The notes beneath the pieces were generated by a model. The model searched no databases. It was not told where the DNA came from and saw only the letters and a program-made list of their open reading frames with translations. A stretch of DNA of 64,000 nt from positions 5,704,001-5,768,000 of the forward strand of contig NZ_CP061281.1 in assembly GCF_014621695.1 (NCBI RefSeq). The letters are read 5' to 3'. A program made the translations under genes and the position numbers. The DNA is from Streptomyces xanthii. GTDB taxonomy: Bacteria > Actinomycetota > Actinomycetes > Streptomycetales > Streptomycetaceae. Shown piece after piece: positions 1 through 8,803 of this stretch. Each line of letters opens with the position of its first letter. Position 1 is the stretch's first letter.

Positions 1-1
1 G

Positions 2-232
2 GTGAATCTCACGGCTCCGGACCCGGCGACGAACCGGGAGGTGACGTCCACGATGGCCCGCGTCCTGCACCGGCCCGCCGTCCTCAACGTCCCCGAGTTC
101 GCGCTCCGCGCGGTGCTCGGCGAAATGGCGGGCGATGTCCTCGGCTCCACCCGCGCGGTCCCGACGCGGCTCCTGGAGTCGGGCTTCACCTTCAAGCACC
201 CGACGCTGCAGTCGGCCATCGAGGCTGCCTGA
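2..232 (+). CDS. TIGR01777-type NAD-dependent epimerase, C-terminal fragment
   Basis: This is the 3' end of a gene whose start lies before the window; the GTG at its left edge is simply the first in-frame codon available. The visible 76 residues (a stretch with RPAVLNVPEFALRAVLGEMA and ending FKHPTLQSAIEAA) match the DUF1731 C-terminal domain of TIGR01777 sugar-nucleotide epimerase-like SDR proteins. The Rossmann domain would be upstream and is not seen. In Mycobacterium a protein of this family (Rv2216) sits between dlaT and lipB, which agrees with the E2/E3 genes a few kilobases away. The actual substrate of this family is not established. It ends at a TGA and is followed by a long palindromic repeat before a convergent gene. 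Confidence 0.8.
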   Translation: MNLTAPDPATNREVTSTMARVLHRPAVLNVPEFALRAVLGEMAGDVLGSTRAVPTRLLESGFTFKHPTLQSAIEAA

Positions 233-239
233 ACACGTC

Positions 240-456
240 TCGTCGCCGGGTGCGAGTGCGTCGTGGCTGGTCGCGCCCCGCGGCGGAGCCGCTGATGGAC
301 ACAGTCCCGCGCCCCTGGAAGGCAGCGGCTTCGCCGCGCCTTCCCCAGATGAAAGGCCCCCCGCGTCTTGATCGGGGAAATGCGGCGCGAAGCGCCTGCA
401 TTTCAGGGGCGCGGGGAACTGCGCGAGAAGCCCCACCGGCCCGCACCCGGCGACGA
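240..456. repeat. Convergent-junction palindromic repeat, copy A (mosaic)
   Basis: A long imperfect palindrome fills the gap between two convergent genes. The outer arms TCGTCGCCGGGTGCG (240-254) and CGCACCCGGCGACGA (442-456) are exact reverse complements. The 19-mer core GGGCGCGGGGAACTGCGCG is at 407-425. The left arm differs from other copies: the stretch at about 267-310 (ctggtcgcgccccgcggcgg, then gccgctgatgg) is the inverted counterpart of the right arm of copy F near 55594-55635. Internal small hairpins surround 321-350 and 380-404. Likely role, inferred from position, is bidirectional transcription termination. Confidence 0.85.
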
Positions 457-467
457 AAGAGACGAAG

Positions 468-992
468 CTACGGCGCCACGCCGAACCGCTCGGCCAAGCG
501 CGGGTACAACTGCGTCAGCAAACCCGCGTCCTCAAAATTCACCGGCGCCCCCTCAGGCTCGGCCGGCGCCGGCGGAATCCCCAGATCCGCGGCGACCGCC
601 CCGGTCAGCTCCTCGTACGCCTCGTCCGCCGCGTACCCGAGCTCCTCCCCGTCCCCGTCCACCTCCTCGTCGAACTCGCGGAGCGACTCCGCCAGGGAGT
701 CCGGATCGTGCAGCGCCCCCTCGAAGACCTCCCGCCCCTGCCCGATCAGCCAGCACCGGAAGAAGTCGAAGGCGTCGTCACTGGCCCCGCCCAGCAGCAC
801 GTACGCCGCACCCCACAGGTCCCACCGGTACGCCCGGTTGTACCGGGACTCGAAGTGCCGGGCGAAGTCGAGCACCGCGTCGGGATCCAGCTGGAGCAGC
901 CGGTCGACGAGCAGCTCGGCGTGGTCCTCGGGGTCGCCCTCGGCGGCCTCGCGGGTGCTGTCCACGATCTCCCAGAACTCCGTCTCGTCCAT
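468..992 (-). CDS. DUF4240 domain-containing protein
   Basis: A 174-residue soluble acidic protein beginning MDETEFWEIVDSTR, the usual opening of DUF4240 proteins (the family name comes from Pfam; no biochemical function is known). The conserved N-terminal part contains a FWxIVDxxR-type opening, a helical segment with DPDAVLDFARHFE and a WDLWGAAYVLLGGASDDAFDFF stretch (positions about 52-80). The C-terminal third is Asp/Glu-rich and ends LYPRLAERFGVAP. The ATG at 992 is preferred over upstream in-frame codons because it gives the family N-terminus. It lies downstream of the WYL regulator gene in the same direction with an 80-bp gap, so co-transcription is possible. No membrane segment is seen. 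Confidence 0.75.
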   Translation of the reverse strand: MDETEFWEIVDSTREAAEGDPEDHAELLVDRLLQLDPDAVLDFARHFESRYNRAYRWDLWGAAYVLLGGASDDAFDFFRCWLIGQGREVFEGALHDPDSLAESLREFDEEVDGDGEELGYAADEAYEELTGAVAADLGIPPAPAEPEGAPVNFEDAGLLTQLYPRLAERFGVAP

Positions 993-1071
993 CACGGGAC
1001 AAGCATCTGCCCTGCGCCGCACGGACGCACGCCGAGTGCGCGAACTCGCCGGAGCAGCACATGCCACCGGC

Positions 1072-2082
1072 TCACGCGTACCGCGCCGCCATGGCCCGCG
1101 CCGCCTGTCCGAGCCGCTCCCGCAGCCCCGCCGGCGCCACCACCTCCGCGTCCGGCCCCAGCGCGAGCAGCTGCGTGAACGCGACCTCCTCCGACTCCAC
1201 CGCCAGCGTCACGGTGACGAGCCCCGCCCCGTCCGCCGGCCCCGCCGCGGCCACCGCCTCCCGCGCCGCCGCCCCGTCCGTGACCTGCGGCAGCCGCCGC
1301 ACCCCGGCCTCCGTCAGCCGCACCACGACCTCGGCCCGCAGCAGGGCCCGAGCGAACTGCTCCGCCCGCTCCGCCCAGAACGCGGGCAGATCGAACTCCT
1401 CGTCCCGTACGAACGACTCCCCGCCCCCTGAACCCGCCTCCACCGGCTCCACCGCGTCGATCCGGTCCAGCCGGTACACCCGGAACCCGCCGCCGGAACC
1501 ACCCCGCACCCGCGCCGCCAGATACCAGACCCCCGCCTTCAGCACGAGCCCGTAGGGCTCCAACTCCCGCTCCACGAGCGCCGGTCCGCAATCCGCGGAG
1601 CCGCGCCGGTAGGCGACCCGCAGCACCCGGTCGCCCCACACCGCCTCCGCGACCGCGGGCAGCAGCTCGGGCGTGCGCGGCTCGTGGAACCAGTTTGGCG
1701 CGTCCAGATGGAACCGCTGCGCCGCCGTCCGCGAGGCGTCCCGCAGCGACGGAAGGAGCGCAGCCGACACCTTGAGCCGCGCCGCCGACGCCGCGTCCTC
1801 CAGTCCCATGTCGCGCAGCGCGCCCGGCACCCCGGACAGGAACAGCGCCTCCGCCTCCCCGCGCGCGAGCCCGGTCAGCCGGGTCCGGTAGCCGCCGATC
1901 AGCCGGTAGCCGCCCGCCCGGCCCCGGTCCGCGTACACCGGGACGCCGGCCTCCGACAGGGCCTGCGCGTCCCGCGTCACGGTCCGCTCCGACACCTCCA
2001 GCTCACGGGCCAGCTCCGCCGCCGTCATCGCGGGGCGGGACTGGAGCAACAGCACCATCTTGATCAGCCGGGCGGCACGCAT
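1072..2082 (-). CDS. HTH/WYL-domain transcriptional regulator
   Basis: A 336-residue DNA-binding protein. Residues about 1-60 form a winged helix-turn-helix of the DeoR/HTH_11 type (MRAARLIKMVLLLQSRPAMT, AAELARELEVSERTVTRDAQ). The middle holds a WYL domain (VLRVAYRRG, LEPYGLVLKAGVWYLAARVR, YRLDRIDAVEP), followed by the WYL C-terminal extension. Such proteins regulate transcription in response to a ligand bound by WYL. The ATG at 2082 is 14 bp downstream of the VOC gene's stop, so the two genes form an operon and the VOC protein may be linked to the regulator's signal. The target genes are unknown. Confidence 0.9.
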   Translation of the reverse strand: MRAARLIKMVLLLQSRPAMTAAELARELEVSERTVTRDAQALSEAGVPVYADRGRAGGYRLIGGYRTRLTGLARGEAEALFLSGVPGALRDMGLEDAASAARLKVSAALLPSLRDASRTAAQRFHLDAPNWFHEPRTPELLPAVAEAVWGDRVLRVAYRRGSADCGPALVERELEPYGLVLKAGVWYLAARVRGGSGGGFRVYRLDRIDAVEPVEAGSGGGESFVRDEEFDLPAFWAERAEQFARALLRAEVVVRLTEAGVRRLPQVTDGAAAREAVAAAGPADGAGLVTVTLAVESEEVAFTQLLALGPDAEVVAPAGLRERLGQAARAMAARYA

Positions 2083-2096
2083 GCCGCCATCATGGC

Positions 2097-2864
2097 TCAG
2101 TCCGCGAAGCGGATCACGGACAGCGCCGCGCCCTGCGGATCGGCCAGCATCGCGAAACGGCCGGCGTCGATCGTCGTCGGCTGCACGAGCACCTGCCCGC
2201 CGGTCTCCGCGCACCGGGCGGCCGTCGCGTCGGGGTCGGTGACGGCGACGTACAGGTTCCAGTGCGAGGGGATGTCCGGCGGGAACTCGCCCGTCGACAT
2301 GTCGACCATCCCGCCGAACGGCTCGTCGGCCACGGTCCACTCCGTGTACGGGCCGTCCCCGCGCCGGTGCGTGCCCCAGCCGAGCACCGACTGGTAGAAG
2401 TCCACGGCCCCCGGCCCGTCCCGGGTCAGCAGCTCGAACCAGCAGAAGCTGCCCGGCACGTTCACCGTCTGGAACCCGGCGTGCTCCAGCGGCTCCCACA
2501 GGCCGAACGCCGCGCCCGCCGGATCCTGGCAGATCGCGAGCCGCCCCTGGTCGAGGATGCCGTGCGGCCCCGACACGACGCGGCCGCTGTTGCCCCCGAC
2601 CCGCGCGGACATCGCCTCGACCCCGCTCGACTGGAAGTACGGCAGCCAGGTCGCCGGCTGCTGCGGCATCCGCACCGGGCCCACCCCGGCGACCACCGGC
2701 CCACCGGTGTCCAGCGCGAAGTTCCCGTACCCGCCGGCCGAGGAATCGGCCACCGGTTCGGCCCGCCAGCCGAACAGGACCTCGTAGAACAGGCCCGCCG
2801 CGGCGGTGTCCGTGGTCGACAGGCTCGCCCAGCAGGGCGCGGACGGAGTCTTGGAGATCTTCAC
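2097..2864 (-). CDS. Tandem VOC (glyoxalase/bleomycin-resistance fold) protein
   Basis: A 255-residue protein with two VOC domains in tandem. The first half has CWASLSTTDTAAAGLFYEVL and FGWRAEP, the second has SFCWFELLTRDGPGAVDFYQ with SVLGWGTH and ends DAGRFAMLADPQGAALSVIR. Related streptomycete proteins are annotated glyoxalase-like or hydroxylase-like; no substrate can be assigned. The GTG at 2864 is chosen because GGAGG lies 7 nt upstream; a GTG 15 codons further upstream has no ribosome-binding site and falls beside the aceE terminator. It is the first gene of an apparent operon with the WYL regulator. Confidence 0.85.
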   Translation of the reverse strand: MKISKTPSAPCWASLSTTDTAAAGLFYEVLFGWRAEPVADSSAGGYGNFALDTGGPVVAGVGPVRMPQQPATWLPYFQSSGVEAMSARVGGNSGRVVSGPHGILDQGRLAICQDPAGAAFGLWEPLEHAGFQTVNVPGSFCWFELLTRDGPGAVDFYQSVLGWGTHRRGDGPYTEWTVADEPFGGMVDMSTGEFPPDIPSHWNLYVAVTDPDATAARCAETGGQVLVQPTTIDAGRFAMLADPQGAALSVIRFAD

Positions 2865-2909
2865 GGGACGCCTCCGGGCAGCGGGCGGCGGACCCGTCCA
2901 TTCACGCAC

Positions 2910-2945
2910 GCGTGCCCCGCCCCGGCAATCCGGGACGGGGCACGC
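2910..2945 (-). terminator. Hairpin terminator after aceE
   Basis: A stem of GCGTGCCCCG with CGGGGCACGC (2910-2919 and 2936-2945), continued inward by CCCGG/CCGGG after one mismatch, loop CAAT. It lies 20 bp past the aceE stop and before the VOC gene, so it should separate the two transcripts. No U-tract is visible, which is usual in streptomycetes. Confidence 0.75.
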
Positions 2946-2965
2946 GCGGTACCTCTCGGGAGGGC

Positions 2966-5668
2966 CTACAGGCCGTAGCGCTCGCGCGCCTCCTTCACGG
3001 CCGTCGCCTTGACCTCGCCGCGCTTGGCGAGCTGGGCCAGGGCCGCGACGACGATCGACTCGGCGTCGACGCCGAAGTGACGGCGGGCCGCCTCACGGGT
3101 GTCGGACAGACCGAAGCCGTCCGCACCGAGCGAGGACCAGTCCTGCTCCACCCACTGCGCGATCTGGTCCGGGACCTGGCGCATGTAGTCGGACACGGCC
3201 AGGACCGGGCCCTCGGCACCCTGGAGCGCCTGCCGCACGAACGGCACCCGCTCCTCGCCGCGCAGGATCGCGGCGTCCGCCTCCAGCGCGTCACGGCGCA
3301 GCTCGGTCCACGAGGTCGCGGACCACACGTCGGCGGCCACGCCCCACTCCTCGGCGAGCAGCTGCTGCGCCTTGAGGGTCCAGTGGATCGCCGTGCCGGA
3401 GCCGAGCAGCTGGATGCGCGGCGCGTTGGCGGCCGGGGACAGGCCCGCGGTCTCCGCCGTGTTGAAGCGGTACAGGCCCTTGACGATGCCCTGGTCGATG
3501 CCGTCGGCCGCGGGCTTCGCGGGCTGCGGCATCGGCTCGTTGTAGACCGTCAGGTAGTAGAAGACGTTCTGGTCCTCGTCGGGACGGGCCTCGCCGTACA
3601 TGCGGCGCAGACCCTCCTTGACGATGGCGGCGACCTCGTAGGCGAACGCCGGGTCGTACGTCAGCGCGGCCGGGTTCGTCGCGGCGATCATCGGGGAGTG
3701 GCCGTCCGCGTGCTGGAGGCCCTCACCGGTGAGCGTCGTGCGGCCGGCGGTGGCGCCGACGAGGAAGCCGCGGCCGAGCTGGTCGCCGAGCTGCCACATC
3801 TGGTCGGCCGTGCGCTGCCAGCCGAACATCGAGTAGAAGATGTAGAACGGGATCATCGCCTCGCCGTGCGTCGCGTACGCGCTGGACGCGGCGATGAAGT
3901 CGGCCATCGAGCCGGCCTCGGTGATGCCCTCGTTGAGGATCTGGCCGTTCTTGGCTTCCTTGTAGTACATCAGCTGGTCGCGGTCGACCGGCTCGTACGT
4001 CTGGCCCTTGGGCGAGTAGATGCCCAGGGACGGGAAGAGGCTCTCCATGCCGAAGGTGCGGGCCTCGTCCGGGACGATCGGAACCCAGCGCTTGCCGGTC
4101 TCCTTGTCGCGCACGAGGTCCTTGACCAGGCGTACGAAGGCCATCGTCGTCGCCACCGACTGCGAGCCGGAGCCCTTGTCGAAGGACGCGAACGCCTTGT
4201 CGGCCGGGGCCGGGAGCGCGGGCAGCGGCTGCGTGCGGCGGGCCGGGGCGAGACCGCCCAGGGCCGCGCGGCGCTCCTGGAGGTAGCGCACCTCGGGGGA
4301 GTCGGCGCCGGGGTGGCCGTAGGGGACCACACCGTCGACGAAGTCGCTGTCCTTGATCGGGAGCTCGAGAAGGTCACGCATGTTCTTGAACTCGTCCGTC
4401 GTGAGCTTCTTCATCTGGTGGTTCGCGTTCTTCGACGCGAAGCCCTCACCCAGGGTGAAGCCCTTGACGGTCTGCGCCAGGATCACGGTCGGGGCGCCCT
4501 TGTGCTCCAGGGCGGCCTTGTACGCGGCGTAGACCTTGCGCGGCTCGTGGCCACCGCGCGACAGGTGGAAGCACTCGAGGATCTTGTCGTCGCTGATGAG
4601 CTTCGCGAGCTCGACCAGCGCCGGGTCCTTGCCGAAGAAGTCCTGGCGGATGTAGGCCGCGTCACGCGTCTGGTACGTCTGCACCTGCGCGTCCGGGACC
4701 TCGCGCAGCCGGCGGACGAGGGCGCCGGTGGTGTCGAGCTGGAACAGCTCGTCCCAGGCGTTGCCCCACAGCGACTTCACGACGTTCCAGCCGGCGCCGC
4801 GGAACTGGGCCTCCAGCTCCTGCACGATCTTGAAGTTGGCGCGGACCGGGCCGTCGAGGCGCTGCAGGTTGCAGTTGATGACGAAGGTCAGGTTGTCCAG
4901 ACCCTCGCGGCTCGCCAGGGCGAGGGCCGCCGTCGACTCGGGCTCGTCCATCTCGCCGTCGCCGAGGAACGCCCACACGTGCGAGGCGGAGACGTCCTTG
5001 ATGCCGCGGTTGGTCAGGTACCGGTTGAACCGGGCCTGGTAGATCGCCGACAGCGGGCCGAGGCCCATGGAGACCGTCGGGAACTCCCACAGCCAGGGCA
5101 GGCGCCGCGGGTGCGGGTAGGACGGCAGGCCGTTGCCGCCGGACTCCTGGCGGAACAGGTCGAGCTGCTGCTCGCTCAGGCGGCCGTCGAGGAAGGCGCG
5201 GGCGTAGATGCCCGGGGAGGCGTGGCCCTGGATGTACAGCTGGTCGCCGGAGCCGTCGCCCTCCTTCCCCTTGAAGAAGTGGTTGAAGCCGGTCTCGTAG
5301 AGCCAGGCGGCCGAGGCGAAGGTGGCGATGTGGCCGCCGACGCCGTGCTTCGAGCCGCGGGTCACCATGGCCGCCGCGTTCCAGCGGTTCCAGGCGGTGA
5401 TCCGGCGCTCCATCTCCTCGTCACCGTCGATGGCCGGCTCGGCCGCGGTGGGGATGGAGTTGACGTAGTCCGTCTCAAGAAGCTTCGGCAGCGCCAGGCC
5501 GCCCGCCTCGGCGCGCTCCAGTGTGCGCCGCATCAGGTACGCGGCACGGTGCGGGCCGGCGGCCTCCGTGACGGCGTCCAGGGAGGCCTGCCATTCGGCG
5601 GTCTCCTCCGGGTCGCGGTCCGGGAGCTGGTCGAGCTCGCTCTGCTGGATGCGCATGGGGTCGGTCAT
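2966..5668 (-). CDS. aceE: Pyruvate dehydrogenase E1 component, homodimeric type
   Basis: A 900-residue ThDP-dependent decarboxylase that starts the pyruvate dehydrogenase reaction and reductively acetylates lipoyl-E2. Length and sequence fit the single-chain AceE of Gram-negatives and actinobacteria. The ThDP/Mg motif GDGEMDEPES is at 236-245 followed by NLTFVINCNLQRLDGP; an active-site His region GGHIATFASA is at 111-120. The C-terminal part contains FYYLTVYNEP and FVRQALQGAEGPVLAVSDYM. ATG 5668 (MTDPMRIQQSELDQ) gives the family N-terminus with AGGAAGG 12 nt upstream; MRIQQ at 5656 is an alternative. The gene stands alone, with a GntR regulator upstream in the same direction and a perfect palindrome 112 bp before the start. 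E2 and E3 are encoded nearby as lpdA-sucB. Confidence 0.97.
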   Translation of the reverse strand: MTDPMRIQQSELDQLPDRDPEETAEWQASLDAVTEAAGPHRAAYLMRRTLERAEAGGLALPKLLETDYVNSIPTAAEPAIDGDEEMERRITAWNRWNAAAMVTRGSKHGVGGHIATFASAAWLYETGFNHFFKGKEGDGSGDQLYIQGHASPGIYARAFLDGRLSEQQLDLFRQESGGNGLPSYPHPRRLPWLWEFPTVSMGLGPLSAIYQARFNRYLTNRGIKDVSASHVWAFLGDGEMDEPESTAALALASREGLDNLTFVINCNLQRLDGPVRANFKIVQELEAQFRGAGWNVVKSLWGNAWDELFQLDTTGALVRRLREVPDAQVQTYQTRDAAYIRQDFFGKDPALVELAKLISDDKILECFHLSRGGHEPRKVYAAYKAALEHKGAPTVILAQTVKGFTLGEGFASKNANHQMKKLTTDEFKNMRDLLELPIKDSDFVDGVVPYGHPGADSPEVRYLQERRAALGGLAPARRTQPLPALPAPADKAFASFDKGSGSQSVATTMAFVRLVKDLVRDKETGKRWVPIVPDEARTFGMESLFPSLGIYSPKGQTYEPVDRDQLMYYKEAKNGQILNEGITEAGSMADFIAASSAYATHGEAMIPFYIFYSMFGWQRTADQMWQLGDQLGRGFLVGATAGRTTLTGEGLQHADGHSPMIAATNPAALTYDPAFAYEVAAIVKEGLRRMYGEARPDEDQNVFYYLTVYNEPMPQPAKPAADGIDQGIVKGLYRFNTAETAGLSPAANAPRIQLLGSGTAIHWTLKAQQLLAEEWGVAADVWSATSWTELRRDALEADAAILRGEERVPFVRQALQGAEGPVLAVSDYMRQVPDQIAQWVEQDWSSLGADGFGLSDTREAARRHFGVDAESIVVAALAQLAKRGEVKATAVKEARERYGL

Positions 5669-5779
5669 AGTCGCCGCACGCCTTCCTGAGTCGAAGGGGG
5701 TGGGGTTGGGGGTGCCCTTGATGTCTTTGGCAGGACAGGGCGGGGTCCGGGTGTGGACCCGTCGGCGACTGTAACTCCC

Positions 5780-5796
5780 TGATCGATGATCGATCA
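5780..5796. promoter_or_regulatory. Perfect 17-bp palindrome upstream of aceE, candidate operator
   Basis: TGATCGATGATCGATCA is an exact inverted repeat (TGATCGAT, central G, ATCGATCA), 112 bp upstream of the aceE start and 134 bp downstream of the GntR/FCD regulator gene. GntR-family proteins bind short palindromes of about this size, and dedicated pyruvate dehydrogenase regulators of the family are known in other bacteria. That the adjacent regulator binds here is inference. Confidence 0.5.
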
Positions 5797-5883
5797 AAGG
5801 GTGCAGGGGTAAAACCTCGCCAGAACGCGAAAGTCGGCACAAGGTGCCAGGTCAAACACCCGAAAACGCCCCGAAAGCGAAGA

Positions 5884-5906
5884 GGAGGGGCACCCAGTGC
5901 CCCTCC
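5884..5906 (-). terminator. Hairpin terminator after the GntR gene
   Basis: A perfect 10-bp stem GGAGGGGCAC / GTGCCCCTCC with loop CCA, 24 bp past the stop of the GntR gene. It separates the regulator transcript from the aceE promoter region. Confidence 0.8.
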
Positions 5907-5929
5907 CGGGCGCTCCTCCGTATCGCAGG

Positions 5930-6553
5930 TCACGCGCGCGGCGCGCACCCCAGGACGTGGGTCTTCACGATCTCCGCGATGGCCGGGTCCCGGCGCCGGA
6001 ACGCGGCGACGATCTCCTCGTGCTCCTCCGCGTACGACTGCTGCACCGTGCCCAGCCAGCGGATGGACAGCGCGGTGAAGACCTCGATGCCGAGCCCCTC
6101 CCAGGTGTGCAGCAGCACCGAGTTGTTCGCGGCCCGCACCAGCTCCCGGTGGAAGGCCACCGTGTGCCGCACCTGGCCGGTCCCGTCCGCCTCCTGGTCG
6201 GCCCGGTAGAGGGCCGCCACGTGCGGCTCCAGGGCCGAGCAGTCCTCGGCCAGGCGCTCGGCGGCCAGCTCGGCCGCGATGGCCTCCAGGCCGGCCCGCA
6301 CCGGATAGCTCTCCTCCAGGTCGGCCGCGGACAGGTTCCGCACCCGCACGCCCTTGTTCGGCGCCGACTCGATCAGGCGCAGCGACTCCAGCTCCCGCAG
6401 GGCCTCCCGCACGGGCGTCTGGCTGACCTCCAGCTCGGTCGCGATGCGTCGCTCCACGATCCGTTCGCCCGGCTTCCAGCGGCCGCTCACGATCCCCTCC
6501 ACGATGTGCTCGCGGATCTGTTCGCGCAGCGAGTGGACGACGGGCGTGGTCAT
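5930..6553 (-). CDS. GntR family (FCD/FadR subfamily) transcriptional regulator
   Basis: A 207-residue repressor-type protein. The N-terminal 70 residues are a GntR winged helix (HSLREQIREHIVEGIVSGRW, then ERRIATELEVSQTPVREALR and ELESLRLIESAPNKGVRVR). The remainder is an all-helical FCD ligand domain with metal-type His/Asp positions (VAFHRELVRAANN, and EHEEIVAAFRRRDP). FCD regulators usually sense a carboxylic acid. ATG 6553 has GGAGGAG 7 nt upstream. It lies directly upstream of aceE on the same strand, separated by a terminator, so control of aceE or of its own promoter is the simplest guess. A half-palindrome TCTAGACAAT at 6588-6597 in its own upstream region could be an autoregulatory site. 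Confidence 0.9.
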   Translation of the reverse strand: MTTPVVHSLREQIREHIVEGIVSGRWKPGERIVERRIATELEVSQTPVREALRELESLRLIESAPNKGVRVRNLSAADLEESYPVRAGLEAIAAELAAERLAEDCSALEPHVAALYRADQEADGTGQVRHTVAFHRELVRAANNSVLLHTWEGLGIEVFTALSIRWLGTVQQSYAEEHEEIVAAFRRRDPAIAEIVKTHVLGCAPRA

Positions 6554-6597
6554 TGTGGGCTCCTCCGGGAGGCCAAGGACATCGACCTCTAGACAAT

Positions 6598-6859
6598 ACG
6601 GCCGCGCCCCAGGCCAGGAAGGGCGCGAGGGCTCCCGTCGCAGGTGATGCGCGTTACGTGGCACGTTTTGCCATCGGTGCGCCCGGTGCCGGGGCCCGGC
6701 CGGACGGCCCCCGAAACGGCCCAACTCCGGCGCCCACAAGCCCCGTTGGGACCCGAACCGGCACCGATCGGCGCACCCGCTCCCGGGCCCGCGCGAGGGC
6801 CGCCGGTGGACGCCCGGTGCCCACAGGCTGAGACGCCGCCGGCCCCGGCTCCGGGCAGC
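6598..6859. other. Intergenic region between gntR and sucB terminator, no gene seen
   Basis: About 260 bp upstream of the regulator gene. Reading frames across it have no family resemblance and no credible ribosome-binding site. It should contain the gntR promoter near 6590-6640, but I cannot place the boxes convincingly. Confidence 0.5.
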
Positions 6860-6903
6860 ACGGAGCCCCCGCCCGGAGGTCGGTCTCCGGACGGGGGCTC
6901 CGT
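6860..6903 (-). terminator. Strong hairpin terminator after sucB
   Basis: The stem ACGGAGCCCCCG pairs with CGGGGGCTCCGT, continued by CCGGAG/CTCCGG after one mismatch, with loop GTCGGT. It starts 50 bp past the sucB stop codon. Confidence 0.85.
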
Positions 6904-6952
6904 CGTGCTGCTCAGGCGCTCCCGAGGGTCCTACAGGGCGCTCCTGAGGGTC

Positions 6953-8698
6953 TTACAGGCCCAGCTCGGCGTGGAACTCGCCCGCCTCGAGGATCTGCTT
7001 GACCGTCGTCAGGTAACGGGCCGCGTCGGCGCCGTCCACCAGACGGTGGTCGTAGGAGAGCGTCACGTAGGTCATGTCGCGCACGGCGATCGTGTCGCCG
7101 AGCTCCGGGTCGGAGACGACGACCGGGCGCTTGACCGTGGCACCGATGCCCAGGATGGCGACCTGGTTCGGCGGGACGATGACCGTGTCGAACAGCGCAC
7201 CGCGCGAACCCGTGTTGGAGATCGTGAAGGTGGCGCCGGCCAGGTCGTCCGGAGCGATCTTGTTCGTACGGACCTTGTTCGCCAGCTCGGCGGTCCGCTT
7301 CGCGATACCCGCGATGTTCAGGTCACCCGCGCCCTTGATGACCGGGGTCATCAGGCCCTTCTCCGAGTCGACGGCGATGCCGACGTTCTCCGAGTCGAAG
7401 TAGGTGATCGTGCCCTCGTCGTAGTTCAGGCGGGCGTTGATGACCGGGTGGGCCTTCAGCGCCTGGACGGCGGCCTTGACGAAGAACGGCATCGGGGAGA
7501 GCTTGACGCCCTCGCGGGCGGCGAAGCCGTCCTTGGCCTTGGCACGGAGCTTCATCAGCTTCGTGATGTCGACCTCGATGACCGAGGACAGCTGGGCCTG
7601 CTCGTGCAGGGCCTTGTGCATGTTGTCCGCGATCGCCTTGCGGATGCGCGGCAGCTTGACCGTCTGGCCACGCAGCGGGGAGACCTCCAGGGCGGGGGCC
7701 TTCGGCGCGGCGGCGGCCGGGGCGGCAGCGGCCGGAGCGGCGGCCTTGGCGGCCTCCGCGGCGGCGATGACGTCCTGCTTGCGGATACGGCCACCGACGC
7801 CGGTGCCCTTGACGCTGGACAGGTCCACGCCGTTCTCCGACGCGAGCTTGCGCACCAGCGGGGTCACGTAGGCGCCGTCGTCCACGGGGGACACGGCGGC
7901 CGGCGCGGCCGGAGCCGGGGTGACCGGCGCGGGGGCCGGAGCCGGAGCGGCCGGGGCGGCGGGCGCGGCCGGAGCAGCCGGAGCCGCGGGGGCGGCCGGA
8001 GCCGGAGCGGCGGCGGGAGCGGCCTGGGCAGCCGGAGCGGCGGCCGGGGCAGCGGGCGCGGCCGGGGCGGGGGCGGCCGGAGCGGCACCGGCGGCACCGA
8101 TCACGGCGAGCTTGGCGCCGACCTCGGCGGTCTCGTCCTCGGCGACGGCGATCTCCAGGAGAACACCGGCGACGGGGGAGGGGATCTCGGTGTCGACCTT
8201 GTCGGTCGAGACCTCGAGCAGCGGCTCGTCCTCGGCGACCTCGTCACCGACGGCCTTCAGCCAGCGGGTGACGGTGCCCTCGGTGACCGACTCGCCCAGC
8301 GCGGGCAGCACGACGTCGGTGCCGGAGGCGCCACCGGCCGGGGCGGCCGGAGCGGCGGCGGGGGCCTCGGGAGCCGGGGCCGGAGCGGCCTCGGCAGCCG
8401 GGGCGGCCGGGGCCGGAGCCTCGGCGGCGGCCGGAGCCGGAGCGGCGGCGGGCGCGCCCGTGCCGTCGTCGATGACGGCCAGCTCGGCGCCGACCTCGAC
8501 CGTCTCGTCCTCGGCGACCTTGATGGAGGCCAGGATGCCGGCGGCCGGCGAGGGGATCTCGGTGTCCACCTTGTCGGTCGAGACCTCGAGCAGCGGCTCG
8601 TCGACCTCGACGCGCTCGCCCTCGGCCTTCAGCCAGCGGGTGACAGTGCCCTCGGTGACGCTCTCACCGAGCGCCGGAAGGGATACGGAAACCGCCAT
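6953..8698 (-). CDS. sucB: Dihydrolipoamide acyltransferase (E2) with two lipoyl domains
   Basis: A 581-residue E2 core protein of a 2-oxoacid dehydrogenase complex. There are two lipoyl domains with the lipoylated Lys in [10 protein letters not shown] at K43 and K167, joined by Ala/Pro-rich flexible linkers (about 80-125 and 205-275). A peripheral-subunit-binding domain follows ([20 protein letters not shown]), then the catalytic acyltransferase domain ending in the HxxxDG motif (H551-G556 in [15 protein letters not shown]). Actinobacterial E2 proteins of this type are annotated SucB but serve pyruvate dehydrogenase and are shared with 2-oxoglutarate dehydrogenase; the substrate cannot be read from sequence. 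ATG 8698 has GGAG 10 nt upstream. It follows lpdA by 105 bp in one transcription unit. Confidence 0.93.
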   Translation of the reverse strand: MAVSVSLPALGESVTEGTVTRWLKAEGERVEVDEPLLEVSTDKVDTEIPSPAAGILASIKVAEDETVEVGAELAVIDDGTGAPAAAPAPAAAEAPAPAAPAAEAAPAPAPEAPAAAPAAPAGGASGTDVVLPALGESVTEGTVTRWLKAVGDEVAEDEPLLEVSTDKVDTEIPSPVAGVLLEIAVAEDETAEVGAKLAVIGAAGAAPAAPAPAAPAAPAAAPAAQAAPAAAPAPAAPAAPAAPAAPAAPAAPAPAPAPVTPAPAAPAAVSPVDDGAYVTPLVRKLASENGVDLSSVKGTGVGGRIRKQDVIAAAEAAKAAAPAAAAPAAAAPKAPALEVSPLRGQTVKLPRIRKAIADNMHKALHEQAQLSSVIEVDITKLMKLRAKAKDGFAAREGVKLSPMPFFVKAAVQALKAHPVINARLNYDEGTITYFDSENVGIAVDSEKGLMTPVIKGAGDLNIAGIAKRTAELANKVRTNKIAPDDLAGATFTISNTGSRGALFDTVIVPPNQVAILGIGATVKRPVVVSDPELGDTIAVRDMTYVTLSYDHRLVDGADAARYLTTVKQILEAGEFHAELGL

Positions 8699-8803
8699 GG
8701 TTTCTGTTGCTCCTTACGAATGTGCAATGCGCGGCAACGCAGTGCGGAAGTCTGTGGGGTCGGTCGTCGCGCCCATGCGACAGTGCGACAGGCGGGAACG
8801 AGG

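Noticed and set aside
240..456. Reading the convergent repeats as insertion sequence remnants
   Set aside because: No transposase-like coding sequence and no target-site duplication is visible; structure is palindromic, not IS-like.
7690..8100. Repeats of GGCCGGAGC type within sucB resembling a tandem array
   Set aside because: They encode the Ala/Pro-rich linkers between lipoyl domains and are not a CRISPR or non-coding repeat.
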